Origin: CAYHWE01 sp964360445
GTDB lineage: Bacteria; Patescibacteriota; Patescibacteriia; Patescibacteriales; JAKAJF01
DNA length: 56,391 nucleotides
NCBI GenBank assembly: GCA_964360445.1
Contig: CAYHWE010000002.1
Span: 1 to 56,391 of the forward strand
Direction of reading: 5' to 3'
How positions within the stretch are numbered: position 1 is the stretch's first letter; each line of letters opens with the position of its first letter. The notes beneath the pieces are model-generated. The model had not been told where the DNA came from and ran no database searches. It saw only the letters and a list, made by a program, of their open reading frames with translations. Both the position numbers and the translations under genes were made by a program. Positions 34,807 through 42,602 of the stretch are shown one piece after another.

Positions 34807-35634
34807 ATGGAAAGAAGAAGGTGGCCGAGGACTATTCTTCTGCTTTGTTTCTGCTTGATCGCGTTGGTGTATTTTTCTTTAAAGTTCTCAGAAAGGGAGA
34901 GGAGGGATCATGAATTTAACGCGGTGGAGATGGCGTATAAAAACGGCTTTAACGAGCTGGTAAAAAAAACACCGCAAAACAAGAAAGTATCCAAACAGTT
35001 GAAGCAGCTGCAGGAAGTCCGTGACAGTAAGCTGCGCTGGTATGACGAAAATGATTTTGAAAAGCAGAAAGAGGCCCTGAACAGAGGCGAGATAATCCTG
35101 GCGGTGATGGTTCCGCCTGAAATTGAGACATCGGAGCTTTTAAGTTATTCTCAGGGCATTATGTTCATCAAGCCTGAGCCTATAACTGAGGAGTGGGCCG
35201 GAATAGCTATGGCCGGCGTCCTTATCGTGGCTGCGGACGAGAGTGCTCCCGACGACCTGAAAGACGCCAATTTTTTTCTTTTGAGCAGGGCTGTGATAGA
35301 CGAATTCGCCGATGACAGCCTTGATGGCGAGATCGAAAAAATAATTTCAAAGTTCGGCCTAGCCTCGGTTGAAGATGCGCTGTCTTTTAGCGTCAATGAG
35401 CAATTTTTGGGCGCCCTGGAGGAGTTGGATTCCGCAATAATGGAAAAACCAGCTTTAAGCCGGGGGGAACTGGAATTAAGATATGATTTTTATATTACGG
35501 CTCTCTGCTTCTATTTTGAAGAAAAAGAAGCAGGCAATCAGCTCGCGGCGTTTTTGGAGGCCAGGAGCAAGATAGATTCCTTCGTAGAACAGATGCGCAA
35601 GTCCTTGCGCAAACAAAACCGGATGTCTGCATGA
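34807..35634 (+). CDS. Membrane-anchored protein of unknown function
   Basis: I do not recognise this 275-residue protein. An RRRW N-terminus is followed by a single hydrophobic segment (residues about 7-23, 'TILLLCFCLIALVYF'), so it is a signal-anchored protein. The remainder is acidic and mostly helical, with charged stretches ('KQLKQLQEVRDSK', 'DDSLDGEIEKIISKF'). It has its own promoter, a strong Shine-Dalgarno and its own terminator, so it is a stand-alone unit. Its 3' end holds a second small hairpin (35594-35611). Confidence 0.7.
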   Translation: MERRRWPRTILLLCFCLIALVYFSLKFSERERRDHEFNAVEMAYKNGFNELVKKTPQNKKVSKQLKQLQEVRDSKLRWYDENDFEKQKEALNRGEIILAVMVPPEIETSELLSYSQGIMFIKPEPITEEWAGIAMAGVLIVAADESAPDDLKDANFFLLSRAVIDEFADDSLDGEIEKIISKFGLASVEDALSFSVNEQFLGALEELDSAIMEKPALSRGELELRYDFYITALCFYFEEKEAGNQLAAFLEARSKIDSFVEQMRKSLRKQNRMSA

Positions 35635-35650
35635 ATCCGGTTCTTTTATT
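35617..35650 (+). terminator. Terminator overlapping the stop codon of the anchored protein gene
   Basis: AACCGGAT (35617-35624) pairs with ATCCGGTT (35635-35642) across ten bases, followed by CTTTTATTT. The TGA stop is in the loop. Confidence 0.82.
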
Positions 35651-35683
35651 TGCTTTTTTCAGCGGAAAAATATATACTGATTA

Positions 35684-35816
35684 TGCAATTTTCAATTTCC
35701 AATTCCCAATTTTCAAGTTATATTGTTTCTGAGTTTCAGTTAAGATTAGCTTAAAAATAAAAAATTTGAGCATTGGATATTGTTTAGAAATTAAAAATTA
35801 AAAATTAGAAATTTTA
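35684..35816. repeat. AT-rich imperfect inverted repeat (family also at 54812-54903)
   Basis: The left part contains repeated CAATTTTC/CAATTTCC units, and the right part starts with CATTGG and continues ATTGTTTAGAAATTA with repeated TAAAAATTA units. The same motif set and orientation occur between grpE and hsp20. It lies directly in front of secA and has no coding potential. Confidence 0.65.
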
Positions 35817-35825
35817 TCATAAATT

Positions 35826-38606
35826 ATGTCATTTTTAAATTGGATTTTTGGCGATCCGAACCAAAAGGTAATCGAGTCAATCCAGCCGATAGTCGCGGAA
35901 ATCAATAAGCTGGAAGAGAAAATTTCGAAGATGAATGATGAGGAATTAAGAGGGATGACTTTGGAATTGAAAAAGAGGATCGGCCTGCCTGCGCAGGCAG
36001 GCAGTCCGGAAAGCAAGGAGGAGTTGGATAAAAAATTAGATGAAATCTTGCCGGAAGCATTCGCGGTCGTAAGAGAGGCGGGCAAGAGGGTTTTGGGACA
36101 GAGGCATTACGATGTGCAGCTTGTTGGCGGCATCGTGCTTCATCGCGGCCAGATTGCGGAAATGAGAACCGGTGAAGGCAAGACTTTGGTCGCGACCCTG
36201 CCTTTGTATCTGAACGCTTTGGCCGGAAAAGGCGCGCATCTTGTTACGGTCAATGATTATCTGTCCCGCGTCGGCGCCGGCTGGATGGCGCGTGTTTATC
36301 ATTTTCTCGGACTGACGGCCGGCGTTATCATCCATGATGCCGCCTTTGTTTATGATCCAGAATATACGGATGAATCGCAGTTTGATGAAAGGATGAAAAA
36401 TTTCCGGCCATGCTCAAGACGCGACGCTTACGGGTGCGATGTTCTGTATGGCACTAACAATGAATTCGGTTTTGATTATTTGCGCGACAATATGGCTCCG
36501 AGTCTGGAGAAGCAGGTGCAGCGGGATCTGCATTACGCGATCGTCGATGAAGTCGATTCTATCCTGATCGATGAAGCAAGGACTCCATTGATCATCAGCG
36601 CGCCGGCCGAGGAGTCGACCGACAAATATTATAAATTCGCGCAGCTTGTCGAGCAGCTGAAAGAGAACGAAGATTATAATGTCGATGAAAAGATGCGCGC
36701 CGCGACTTTGACTGAAGCCGGCATCGCGAAGATGGAAAAACTGCTTGGCGTGGAAAATATTTATATCGCCAGCGGAATCCGCGAAGTGCATCATATCGAA
36801 CAGGCTTTGAAGGCAAAAGTATTATTCAAGAATGACAGGGATTATGTCATCAAAGAAGGAGAAATAATCATTGTCGATGAATTTACCGGAAGATTGATGC
36901 CGGGCCGAAGGTATTCGGACGGACTGCATCAGGCGATCGAAGCGAAAGAAGGCGTTGATATCCAGCGCGAATCGCAGACTTTAGCGACCGTCACTTTCCA
37001 GAATTATTTCAGGATGTATGGAAAGCTTTCCGGTATGACCGGAACCGCCTTGACCGAAGCGGAGGAATTCGCAAAAATTTACAATCTGGAAACAGTTTCG
37101 ATCCCGACCCATAGATCAATGGCGAGAATCGATATGAATGACCTTATCTACCGGACGGAAGAAGGCAAGTTTAAGGCTGTGGTCGAGGAAGCGAAGCGCA
37201 GAAGCAGATTAGGGCAGCCGGTTTTGGTCGGTACTATTTCAATTGAAAAAAACGAAGTATTGGGCGAAATGATGGAGCGCGCCGGCGTCAATCCGAAAAT
37301 TTTGAATGCCAAGAACCATGCCAAAGAAGCGCAGATCATTGCGGAAGCGGGCAGGGTGGGCGTAGTTACGATTGCGACCAATATGGCGGGACGCGGAGTC
37401 GATATCATGCTTGGCGGCAGCGAACCCGCAAAAAATGATCCGCAATATGAAGAATGGAAAAAAGAACATGACAGAGTTTTAGAACTCGGCGGCTTGCATG
37501 TGATCGGCACGGAAAGACATGAATCAAGACGTATCGACAACCAGTTGAGAGGACGCGCCGGACGCCAGGGTGATCAAGGTTCGTCCCAGTTTTATGTTTC
37601 GACCGAGGATGATCTTATGCGCATATTCGGCGGCGACAGGATGAAGAATCTGATGAAAACCCTGAACGTTCCGGAAGATATGCCGATTGAGAATAAGATC
37701 ATTTCAAAATCGATCGAGAGCGCGCAGAAGAAAGTCGAAGGCAACAATTTCGATATCAGAAAACATCTGGTTGAATATGATGATGTTTTGAATAAGCACC
37801 GCGAAGCGATCTATCGCCGCAGAAAAGAAATTTTAAAGATTGACAACGGCGGCAAAACACAGCTTTCTGGAATTGTTTTAGAAATGATTGAAAATGAAAT
37901 CGAGCAGGTGGTAAGTTTCCATACGGCATCAAAAGAAATCAGGGAGTGGAATCTGGATGAAATCAAACAGGTCGTTTCAACGATTTTCCCGATAAATAAT
38001 GACATTAAAAAGGATCTGGATCACTTGATCGCGGATGGCGATAAATTGGATAAGGCAAAAGCAAGGACGGAAGTAATTGAATATCTGACAAAAAAAGCCG
38101 GTGAGAAATATGAGGCGATGGTCAAGGAAATTTCCCAAGCGGGAATCAATTGGTCCGAAGTCGAGAAATCAGTATTGCTCCGTTCATTCGATACGCTTTG
38201 GATCGAGCATTTAGAAGCGATCTCTTCTTTAAGGCAGGGAATCGGTTTGCGCGGATACGGACAGCGCGATCCGTTGATCGAATATAAAAAAGAAGCCTAT
38301 CGCTTATTTAATGATTTGAATAGTTTGATCCAGAAAGAAGTCGTTTACAGCATCTTCAAGGTTGGCGAATTGCACGAGTTAACAATTTTAAAAACAGAAG
38401 CAGGCAGGAAAGAACAGCTCTTAGCTCCGGATCTTTTAAGCAGGGCGAAAGAATTTAGCGCGCCTGCAAAAGAGATGGGCGGCAACGCGACAACTTTTGC
38501 GGACGTGAAAAAGAAAGAGAAGAATGAAGAAGGCGAGAAGATCGGCCGCAATGACGCATGCCCTTGCGGAAGCGGGAAGAAGTATAAGAAATGCCATGGG
38601 AAATAG
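35826..38606 (+). CDS. secA: Preprotein translocase ATPase SecA
   Basis: The 926-residue protein has the SecA order: 'AEAMRTGEGKT'-like Walker A ('EMRTGEGKTLVATLPLYLN'), 'VTVNDYLSRV', the DEAD-box variant 'IVDEVDSILIDEARTPLIIS', NBD2 'GRAGRQGDQGSS', and a C-terminal SEC-C zinc motif 'NDACPCGSGKKYKKCHGK'. It pushes unfolded proteins through SecYEG. Residues about 54-59 ('PAQAGS') are encoded by a 20-base palindrome at 35983-36002 that looks like an in-frame repeat insertion in a loop near the N-terminus. Confidence 0.97.
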   Translation: MSFLNWIFGDPNQKVIESIQPIVAEINKLEEKISKMNDEELRGMTLELKKRIGLPAQAGSPESKEELDKKLDEILPEAFAVVREAGKRVLGQRHYDVQLVGGIVLHRGQIAEMRTGEGKTLVATLPLYLNALAGKGAHLVTVNDYLSRVGAGWMARVYHFLGLTAGVIIHDAAFVYDPEYTDESQFDERMKNFRPCSRRDAYGCDVLYGTNNEFGFDYLRDNMAPSLEKQVQRDLHYAIVDEVDSILIDEARTPLIISAPAEESTDKYYKFAQLVEQLKENEDYNVDEKMRAATLTEAGIAKMEKLLGVENIYIASGIREVHHIEQALKAKVLFKNDRDYVIKEGEIIIVDEFTGRLMPGRRYSDGLHQAIEAKEGVDIQRESQTLATVTFQNYFRMYGKLSGMTGTALTEAEEFAKIYNLETVSIPTHRSMARIDMNDLIYRTEEGKFKAVVEEAKRRSRLGQPVLVGTISIEKNEVLGEMMERAGVNPKILNAKNHAKEAQIIAEAGRVGVVTIATNMAGRGVDIMLGGSEPAKNDPQYEEWKKEHDRVLELGGLHVIGTERHESRRIDNQLRGRAGRQGDQGSSQFYVSTEDDLMRIFGGDRMKNLMKTLNVPEDMPIENKIISKSIESAQKKVEGNNFDIRKHLVEYDDVLNKHREAIYRRRKEILKIDNGGKTQLSGIVLEMIENEIEQVVSFHTASKEIREWNLDEIKQVVSTIFPINNDIKKDLDHLIADGDKLDKAKARTEVIEYLTKKAGEKYEAMVKEISQAGINWSEVEKSVLLRSFDTLWIEHLEAISSLRQGIGLRGYGQRDPLIEYKKEAYRLFNDLNSLIQKEVVYSIFKVGELHELTILKTEAGRKEQLLAPDLLSRAKEFSAPAKEMGGNATTFADVKKKEKNEEGEKIGRNDACPCGSGKKYKKCHGK
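35983..36002. repeat. 20-base perfect palindrome inserted in secA
   Basis: GCCTGCCTGC followed by GCAGGCAGGC is a perfect palindrome inside the secA coding sequence. It adds a few residues rich in Pro, Ala and Gly in a region where other SecA proteins have a variable loop. The GC content is much above that of the surroundings, in keeping with a mobile palindromic repeat. Confidence 0.8.
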
Positions 38607-38607
38607 T

Positions 38608-38796
38608 ATGAAAAAAGAAATTTTCGAAAAAGAAATTGCAATGTGCCGTGATTTGTTCCGGAAAAATGGCGGTAAGTGCAATTGGGGTGAGTGTGAAAAA
38701 TGCGGGGTAATTCCATTATTATATAAGTTGGGAAAGGGTAAATTGTATGAGGATAAGAGTGATGTAGAGAAAATAAAAAAGGATATATTGCAATAA
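38608..38796 (+). CDS. Small cysteine-motif protein of unknown function
   Basis: This 62-residue protein starts one base behind the secA stop and is probably co-translated with it. It has a 'GGKCNWGECEKCGV' segment with three cysteines within a short stretch and one more cysteine at residue 13, so it may bind a metal. The rest is strongly charged. It is not recognised. The longer in-frame start inside secA (38524) is less likely, since the ATG at 38608 gives a compact protein. Confidence 0.6.
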   Translation: MKKEIFEKEIAMCRDLFRKNGGKCNWGECEKCGVIPLLYKLGKGKLYEDKSDVEKIKKDILQ

Positions 38797-38802
38797 GTAA
38801 AT

Positions 38803-39657
38803 ATGGACAACATAATCATCACAAATCAAGAAAAATTAGATGCAGTAAAAGCGAGGATTATCGCGGATGGGCCGGAAAAGCTCCATGTAGTTTCGGATTT
38901 TGATAAGACTCTGACTTCTTGTTTCGTCAATGGAGCGAAAATCGCTTCCCTGATTTCAATCTTGCGCGATGAAAATTATCTGACTCCTGATTATCCGGAA
39001 AAAGCTAAGGCGCTTTTTGAAAAATATCATCCGATCGAAATTGATCCCTCCGTGTCTTTAGAAAAAAAGAAAAGATGGATGCATGAATGGTGGAATGCGC
39101 ATTTTGAACTGCTTATAAAATCAAAATTGAATAAGAAAGATTTAGAGAAAATTATTAACTCTGAAAATATTTCTTTACGTCCCGGTGTTTTGGAATTATT
39201 GGACTCTTTAAAGGCTAATAATATTCCGTTAATTATTATTTCTGCGGCCGGGCTCGGAACAGAATCTATTTCTTTGTATTTGAATAAATTCAACAGATTG
39301 CATAATAATATCCATATCGATTCCAATGCGTTTATTTGGAATGATTCCGGCCATGCAACCAGTATTGAAGAGCCGATTGTCCATGTTTTCAATAAGGATT
39401 ATTCATCTGTTAAGGCCCATTCTTTTTACGAGCAGGTAAAAGACAGGAAGAATGTCTTGTTATTAGGTGATAGCGAAGGAGATGCGAGCATGATTGACGG
39501 TTTTGATTGTGAAAATGTTATCAAGATCGGATTTTTGAATGAGATTTCAGAAAATGGAGATTCATTAGAGTTATTCAAGAAAAATTTTGATGTCATTATT
39601 TTGAATGATGGACCGATGGATTTTGTTAATGATTTATTGAAAGAAGTGGTAAAATAA
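38803..39657 (+). CDS. HAD-family pyrimidine 5'-nucleotidase (UMPH-1-like)
   Basis: The 284-residue protein has the HAD nucleophile motif 'VSDFDKTLTSC' with D32 and D34, a long cap region ('KKRWMHEWWNAHF'), 'IIISAAGLG' as motif II and 'LLLGDSEGDASMI' as motif IV. The set and length fit UMPH-1 (cytosolic 5'-nucleotidase III), a family best known from eukaryotes, which removes phosphate from pyrimidine nucleoside monophosphates. The assignment to this branch is from motifs and length, not a search. An inverted repeat follows the gene. Confidence 0.75.
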   Translation: MDNIIITNQEKLDAVKARIIADGPEKLHVVSDFDKTLTSCFVNGAKIASLISILRDENYLTPDYPEKAKALFEKYHPIEIDPSVSLEKKKRWMHEWWNAHFELLIKSKLNKKDLEKIINSENISLRPGVLELLDSLKANNIPLIIISAAGLGTESISLYLNKFNRLHNNIHIDSNAFIWNDSGHATSIEEPIVHVFNKDYSSVKAHSFYEQVKDRKNVLLLGDSEGDASMIDGFDCENVIKIGFLNEISENGDSLELFKKNFDVIILNDGPMDFVNDLLKEVVK

Positions 39658-39664
39658 ATTTGTA

Positions 39665-39835
39665 TTGTCATTGCGAGGAGCGGAGCGACGCGGCAATCTC
39701 TGGTTTATCGGAATGAAGATTATTTTAAGTATGAGTATGTAGAAATAGCAAGCTTAAATATTTTGCATAAAAACATTCTTTCGCGCGACTAACCTGAGAT
39801 TGCTTCGCTGCACTCCGTTACGCTCACAATGACAT
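39665..39835. repeat. Imperfect inverted repeat, MITE-like (TGTCATTGCGAGGAG family)
   Basis: The left arm starts TGTCATTGCGAGGAGCGG (39666) and ends CAATCTC; the right arm from 39796 starts GAGATTGC and ends CACAATGACA at 39834. The right arm ends two bases before the ATG of the next gene. A related left arm recurs at 47394. This repeat type is common in intergenic regions of bacteria. Confidence 0.7.
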
Positions 39836-39836
39836 T

Positions 39837-40268
39837 ATGAAACAAAAAAGAAAAATTTCAATATTTTTGCCAATTAAATATAATGAAGATGAATTAATGG
39901 TTTATCTTCAAAAACGTTCGGCAGATATGGAGAAGCTTCCAAATTATTTTGGTTTTTGGGGCGGCGGAGCGGAAGGAGATGAAACTGCCGAAGAAGCTTT
40001 AATTAGGGAGATTAAGGAAGAAATGAGTTTTGATATTAATATTAATCAGGTTGAACTTTTTAATATTTACGAATTTATTAGAAGTACAAAATCAATTTTT
40101 GTATTTAAACCAGAAGACGGCTGGGAAAATAAAATTGTAATCGGCGAAGGAGATTACGGTAGATGGTTGACGGCATCGGAGGCTTTAAGATTGGATAGTA
40201 TGATTTTGGAAGACAAAGTTGTTATTAATGACTTAGAAAGAATTTTACTTAAAAAGCCGATCAGGTAA
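39837..40268 (+). CDS. NUDIX hydrolase
   Basis: The 143-residue protein has a NUDIX box G-x5-E-x7-REUxEE ('GAEGDETAEEALIREIKEEM'). The final glycine of the consensus is replaced by serine. Such enzymes split nucleoside diphosphates linked to another moiety with Mg2+. It is five bases from the next gene. The start is directly behind an inverted repeat, without a visible Shine-Dalgarno. Confidence 0.88.
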   Translation: MKQKRKISIFLPIKYNEDELMVYLQKRSADMEKLPNYFGFWGGGAEGDETAEEALIREIKEEMSFDININQVELFNIYEFIRSTKSIFVFKPEDGWENKIVIGEGDYGRWLTASEALRLDSMILEDKVVINDLERILLKKPIR

Positions 40269-40273
40269 TTGCC

Positions 40274-40600
40274 ATGCAACTACAAGATTTTCAAAATTTA
40301 ATCTGGGGTATATCGGGAAAAGAGGACGGAAAAATGAAATTGGATACGGAAATTGCTTTTGAGAATAGGAAAAATTTTTTTAATAAAATCGGAATTGATT
40401 TTGAGGATACGGTTTCTGCTGGGTTGGTGCATGGAAATAGAATTGAAACAGTTGATGAAGATAGTGAGAGGATAATAAAAGAAGTTGACGGATTGATTAC
40501 GAATAATAAAAATTTATTTTTGACTATTGCCATTATTTTTTGTCTTGCCGGAGGAACGGCCTGGGCGGCTATAATCGATCTTTTTGGTTTAGATAAGTAA
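40274..40600 (+). CDS. Truncated YfiH-like (laccase-domain) protein with a hydrophobic tail
   Basis: The first 85 of 108 residues resemble the N-terminal part of YfiH/CNF1-fold purine nucleoside phosphorylase-like enzymes ('AFENRKNFFNKIGI', 'SAGLVHGNRIETVD', 'DGLITNNKNLFLTI'). The 'ADC' and 'HAGWRG' segments that carry the active-site Cys and His residues in the family are missing. They are replaced by a hydrophobic tail of about 25 residues. The gene is therefore probably a broken remnant, or a membrane-tethered fragment without activity. A strong terminator follows. Confidence 0.55.
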   Translation: MQLQDFQNLIWGISGKEDGKMKLDTEIAFENRKNFFNKIGIDFEDTVSAGLVHGNRIETVDEDSERIIKEVDGLITNNKNLFLTIAIIFCLAGGTAWAAIIDLFGLDK

Positions 40601-40613
40601 GTTTTTGCAATCA

Positions 40614-40646
40614 GCCACGCATTGTCTATATGCGTGGCATTTTTTA
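40614..40646 (+). terminator. Terminator of the truncated YfiH gene
   Basis: GCCACGCAT pairs with ATGCGTGGC across seven bases and is followed by ATTTTTT. Confidence 0.85.
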
Positions 40647-40680
40647 TAAATAAAAAGCGGCGAGCTTATCGGCTCGCCGC
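40645..40680 (-). terminator. Terminator of the minus-strand zinc-ribbon/HTH gene pair
   Basis: GCGGCGAGC (40657-40665) and GCTCGCCGC (40672-40680) pair across six bases, followed on the minus strand by a T run. It overlaps the stop codon of the HTH-like gene. Confidence 0.85.
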
Positions 40681-40911
40681 GTTTCTTCTTAATTCAGCTC
40701 GCTTGACGTGTATGGCCTGCACCGACCTTCCGATCTGTTTCCCCAGTATTGAATCAGGAAGGTTTTTTTCCGATGTGATGAGAAGGATTTCCAGCTCAGT
40801 CCATCTTTTATTCGAGTTTTTTCGATTGTCGGGATGCTCTCTGTGTTTTTTATAATATCTTTGTTTGTCTTCTTGTCTTTTTTTCGGACTGCGATATTTA
40901 TTCCTGCCCAT
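40666..40911 (-). CDS. Small basic protein with helix-turn-helix/SANT-like segment
   Basis: The 81-residue protein has a very basic N-terminus ('KYRSPKKRQEDKQRYYKKH') and then 'RWTELEILLIT' and 'DSILGKQIGRSVQAIHVKRAELRR', with the pattern of a Myb/SANT or HTH DNA-binding unit. The ATG at 40911 is preferred because a GGAGG lies eight bases upstream; the ATG at 40917 would be only two bases from it. It is overlapped by the zinc-ribbon gene and shares its promoter. It may bind DNA or RNA. Confidence 0.65.
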   Translation of the reverse strand: MGRNKYRSPKKRQEDKQRYYKKHREHPDNRKNSNKRWTELEILLITSEKNLPDSILGKQIGRSVQAIHVKRAELRRNAASR

Positions 40912-41056
40912 TCGCATTACCTCCCGAAAAGCAGGTTTCCGCCTCCGCCCTAAGGGTGAATGTTCCGATCTGGCCGCACTCAGGGCAAATCTCGCCGGCG
41001 TCGGTTGGTTTGATGATGTGGCCGCATTTGCTGCAATGTTTATCCGTTCCTGTCAT
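40898..41056 (-). CDS. Zinc-ribbon small protein (52 residues)
   Basis: This short gene has a strong Shine-Dalgarno (GGAGGAG) seven or so bases before its ATG at 41056. The protein has CxxC...CxxC ('CSKCGHII' and 'CPECGQI'), a zinc ribbon, followed by a short tail. The frame ends in TAA at 40898-40900, and its end overlaps the start of the HTH-like gene by 14 bases. It and the HTH-like gene form a two-gene unit with one promoter and one terminator. Function not known. Confidence 0.72.
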   Translation of the reverse strand: MTGTDKHCSKCGHIIKPTDAGEICPECGQIGTFTLRAEAETCFSGGNANGQE

Positions 41057-41113
41057 CGCTCTCCTCCTTTAATGAACAAAAGGGGATTGATTCCCCCAGT
41101 TTTTTATAATTTT

Positions 41114-41142
41114 ATTTAATCAATAAAAACACCGCCTGTCAA
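41114..41142 (-). promoter_or_regulatory. Promoter of the zinc-ribbon/HTH unit
   Basis: On the minus strand, TTGACA (41137-41142) and TTAAAT (41114-41119) are 17 bases apart. The leader contains a small GGGGA/TCCCC hairpin (41082-41096) and then the Shine-Dalgarno. Confidence 0.65.
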
Positions 41143-41166
41143 ACTGGCATGATAATAAATTGATGT

Positions 41167-41172
41167 TATAAT
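41167..41172 (+). promoter_or_regulatory. -10 box in front of maf
   Basis: A perfect TATAAT lies eight bases before the ATG at 41181. No good -35 is visible at 17 bases. It would yield a nearly leaderless transcript. Confidence 0.55.
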
Positions 41173-41180
41173 GGGTTTAT

Positions 41181-41747
41181 ATGAAAATAATCTTAGGTTC
41201 ACAATCAAAATGGCGGAAGGGGATTTTGGAGGGCATGGGGTATAAATTTGATGTCATGTCGCCGGATATAGATGAGAAAGCGATCAGGGATGATGATCCG
41301 AATGAATTGACTTTGAAATTGGCACGCGCCAAGGCAGAAGCGCTTTTGCCAAGGATCAAGGACGAAGTGATTTTGATTACTTCGGATCAGGTCGTTGTCT
41401 GCAATGGTGAAGTCCGGGAAAAGCCGGAGAGCGAAGAGCAGGCGAGGGAGTATTTAAAAAGTTATGCCAAGTATCCGATTGAAACAGTGACTGCAGTTTT
41501 TGCAATAAACACAAAAACAGGGAAAAGAGCCGAGGGTGTCGATGTTGTTAGCCTTCATTTTGCGCCGATTCCGGAGGATGTTATCGAGAAATTGATCAGC
41601 AGCGGCGATATTTTTACCTGCGCAGGCGGCTTTTCTTTGGAAATAGCTGTTTTGGAAAATTTATTGGGACAAATCGATGGCGAGCGGGAAAGCGTGATCG
41701 GCATGCCAAAGACATTGACCGAGAGATTGATCAAGGAAGTTTCATAA
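41181..41747 (+). CDS. maf: Maf-family nucleoside triphosphate pyrophosphatase
   Basis: The 188-residue protein has the Maf patterns 'ILGSQSKWRKGIL' and 'ITSDQVVVCNGEVREKP'. Maf enzymes hydrolyse non-canonical or modified nucleotides to the monophosphate, so they clean the nucleotide pool. The length is near the family norm. In the first motif the second serine, often followed by arginine, is kept as 'SKWR'. It is followed by a promoter and a stringent-response-type gene. Confidence 0.88.
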   Translation: MKIILGSQSKWRKGILEGMGYKFDVMSPDIDEKAIRDDDPNELTLKLARAKAEALLPRIKDEVILITSDQVVVCNGEVREKPESEEQAREYLKSYAKYPIETVTAVFAINTKTGKRAEGVDVVSLHFAPIPEDVIEKLISSGDIFTCAGGFSLEIAVLENLLGQIDGERESVIGMPKTLTERLIKEVS

Positions 41748-41752
41748 GTTTA

Positions 41753-41780
41753 TTGACTTTTTTCCCGAAAAGAATAAACT
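41753..41780 (+). promoter_or_regulatory. Promoter of the SpoT-like gene
   Basis: TTGACT (41753-41758) and TAAACT (41775-41780) are 16 bases apart. A perfect AAGGAGG (41798-41804) follows, six bases before the ATG at 41811. Confidence 0.65.
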
Positions 41781-41810
41781 GGATTAAAGCGAACCTTAAG
41801 GAGGTTAAAG

Positions 41811-42434
41811 ATGAATACCGGACATTTGCTTTCAAAAGAGGCTTTATTTCTTATGGGCTGGTTGAAGGGGCTCGGTATGCAGATGGCCACAAAGGCCATT
41901 TATTTTATGGCGGAGGCGCACAAGGGACAAAAAAGAGATGATGGCAGGGATTATGCCGAACACCCGACAAGAATAGCCAGGATGCTTTTAAGCCTTGGTA
42001 TCCGTGATGAAGCGACTATAGTAGCCGCTCTGCACCATGATACCGTTGAAGATGGCCGTACGACATTGCAGACAATCAGAGAGAAATTCGGAGATGATGT
42101 TGCTCTTCTTGTAGATTTGCTGACAAAAAATAAGAATATGTCAGCAGAGGAGTATCAGAGAAATCTCCGCCGCGATAAGAGGGCGGTTTTGATCAAGGCG
42201 GCGGACAGGCTTTGCAATGTTGAAGATATGGTAGATGTCTTTACTTCGGAGAGGCTGATAAAATACATAAAAGAAACCGAGGAGGTTATAATTCCCATGA
42301 TGAAATGGGCAAGGAGGGAGTTTCCGGAATATGCCAATATCCTGATCATTCTCCGTGACAGCATAAAAGCGATTCTGCGGGTAGCAAAAAAACTTGCGCA
42401 GGTTGAAAATATGAAAGCAGGCGCAGGAGTTTGA
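41811..42434 (+). CDS. Stand-alone HD-domain hydrolase of the RelA/SpoT type
   Basis: The 207-residue protein has the HD pattern of RelA/SpoT hydrolase domains: 'YAEHPTRIARMLL', 'AALHHDTVEDG' and 'IKAADRLCNVED'. It lacks the synthetase, TGS and ACT domains, so it resembles the single-domain hydrolases that break down (p)ppGpp. A role in lowering alarmone or related nucleotide levels is inferred. It has its own promoter, Shine-Dalgarno and terminator. Confidence 0.85.
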   Translation: MNTGHLLSKEALFLMGWLKGLGMQMATKAIYFMAEAHKGQKRDDGRDYAEHPTRIARMLLSLGIRDEATIVAALHHDTVEDGRTTLQTIREKFGDDVALLVDLLTKNKNMSAEEYQRNLRRDKRAVLIKAADRLCNVEDMVDVFTSERLIKYIKETEEVIIPMMKWARREFPEYANILIILRDSIKAILRVAKKLAQVENMKAGAGV

Positions 42435-42446
42435 ATCCGTATCATG

Positions 42447-42480
42447 GCCCGAAGAGATTCGGGCTTTTTTTATTTTTTAT
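42447..42480 (+). terminator. Strong terminator after the HD-hydrolase gene
   Basis: GCCCGAA and TTCGGGC pair across GAGA, followed by a long T run. Confidence 0.92.
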
Positions 42481-42523
42481 GTTTTTGGCTATTTTTTGCT
42501 TATCACAAAATTTTCTCATCTTT

Positions 42524-42551
42524 TTGTCAATATTGCATATAAATACATAAT
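42524..42551 (+). promoter_or_regulatory. Probable secD promoter
   Basis: TTGTCA (42524-42529) and CATAAT (42546-42551) are 16 bases apart, about 50 bases upstream of secD. Confidence 0.5.
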
Positions 42552-42602
42552 AGTTTAAAATATCTAATATATTAATTAAATACCTGTAGGGTTCTATTTT
42601 TT

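Noticed and set aside
40865..41119. Plus-strand frame of 84 codons opposite the zinc-ribbon gene
   Set aside because: No Shine-Dalgarno or motif; the minus-strand frames have Shine-Dalgarno sites, a promoter and a zinc ribbon.
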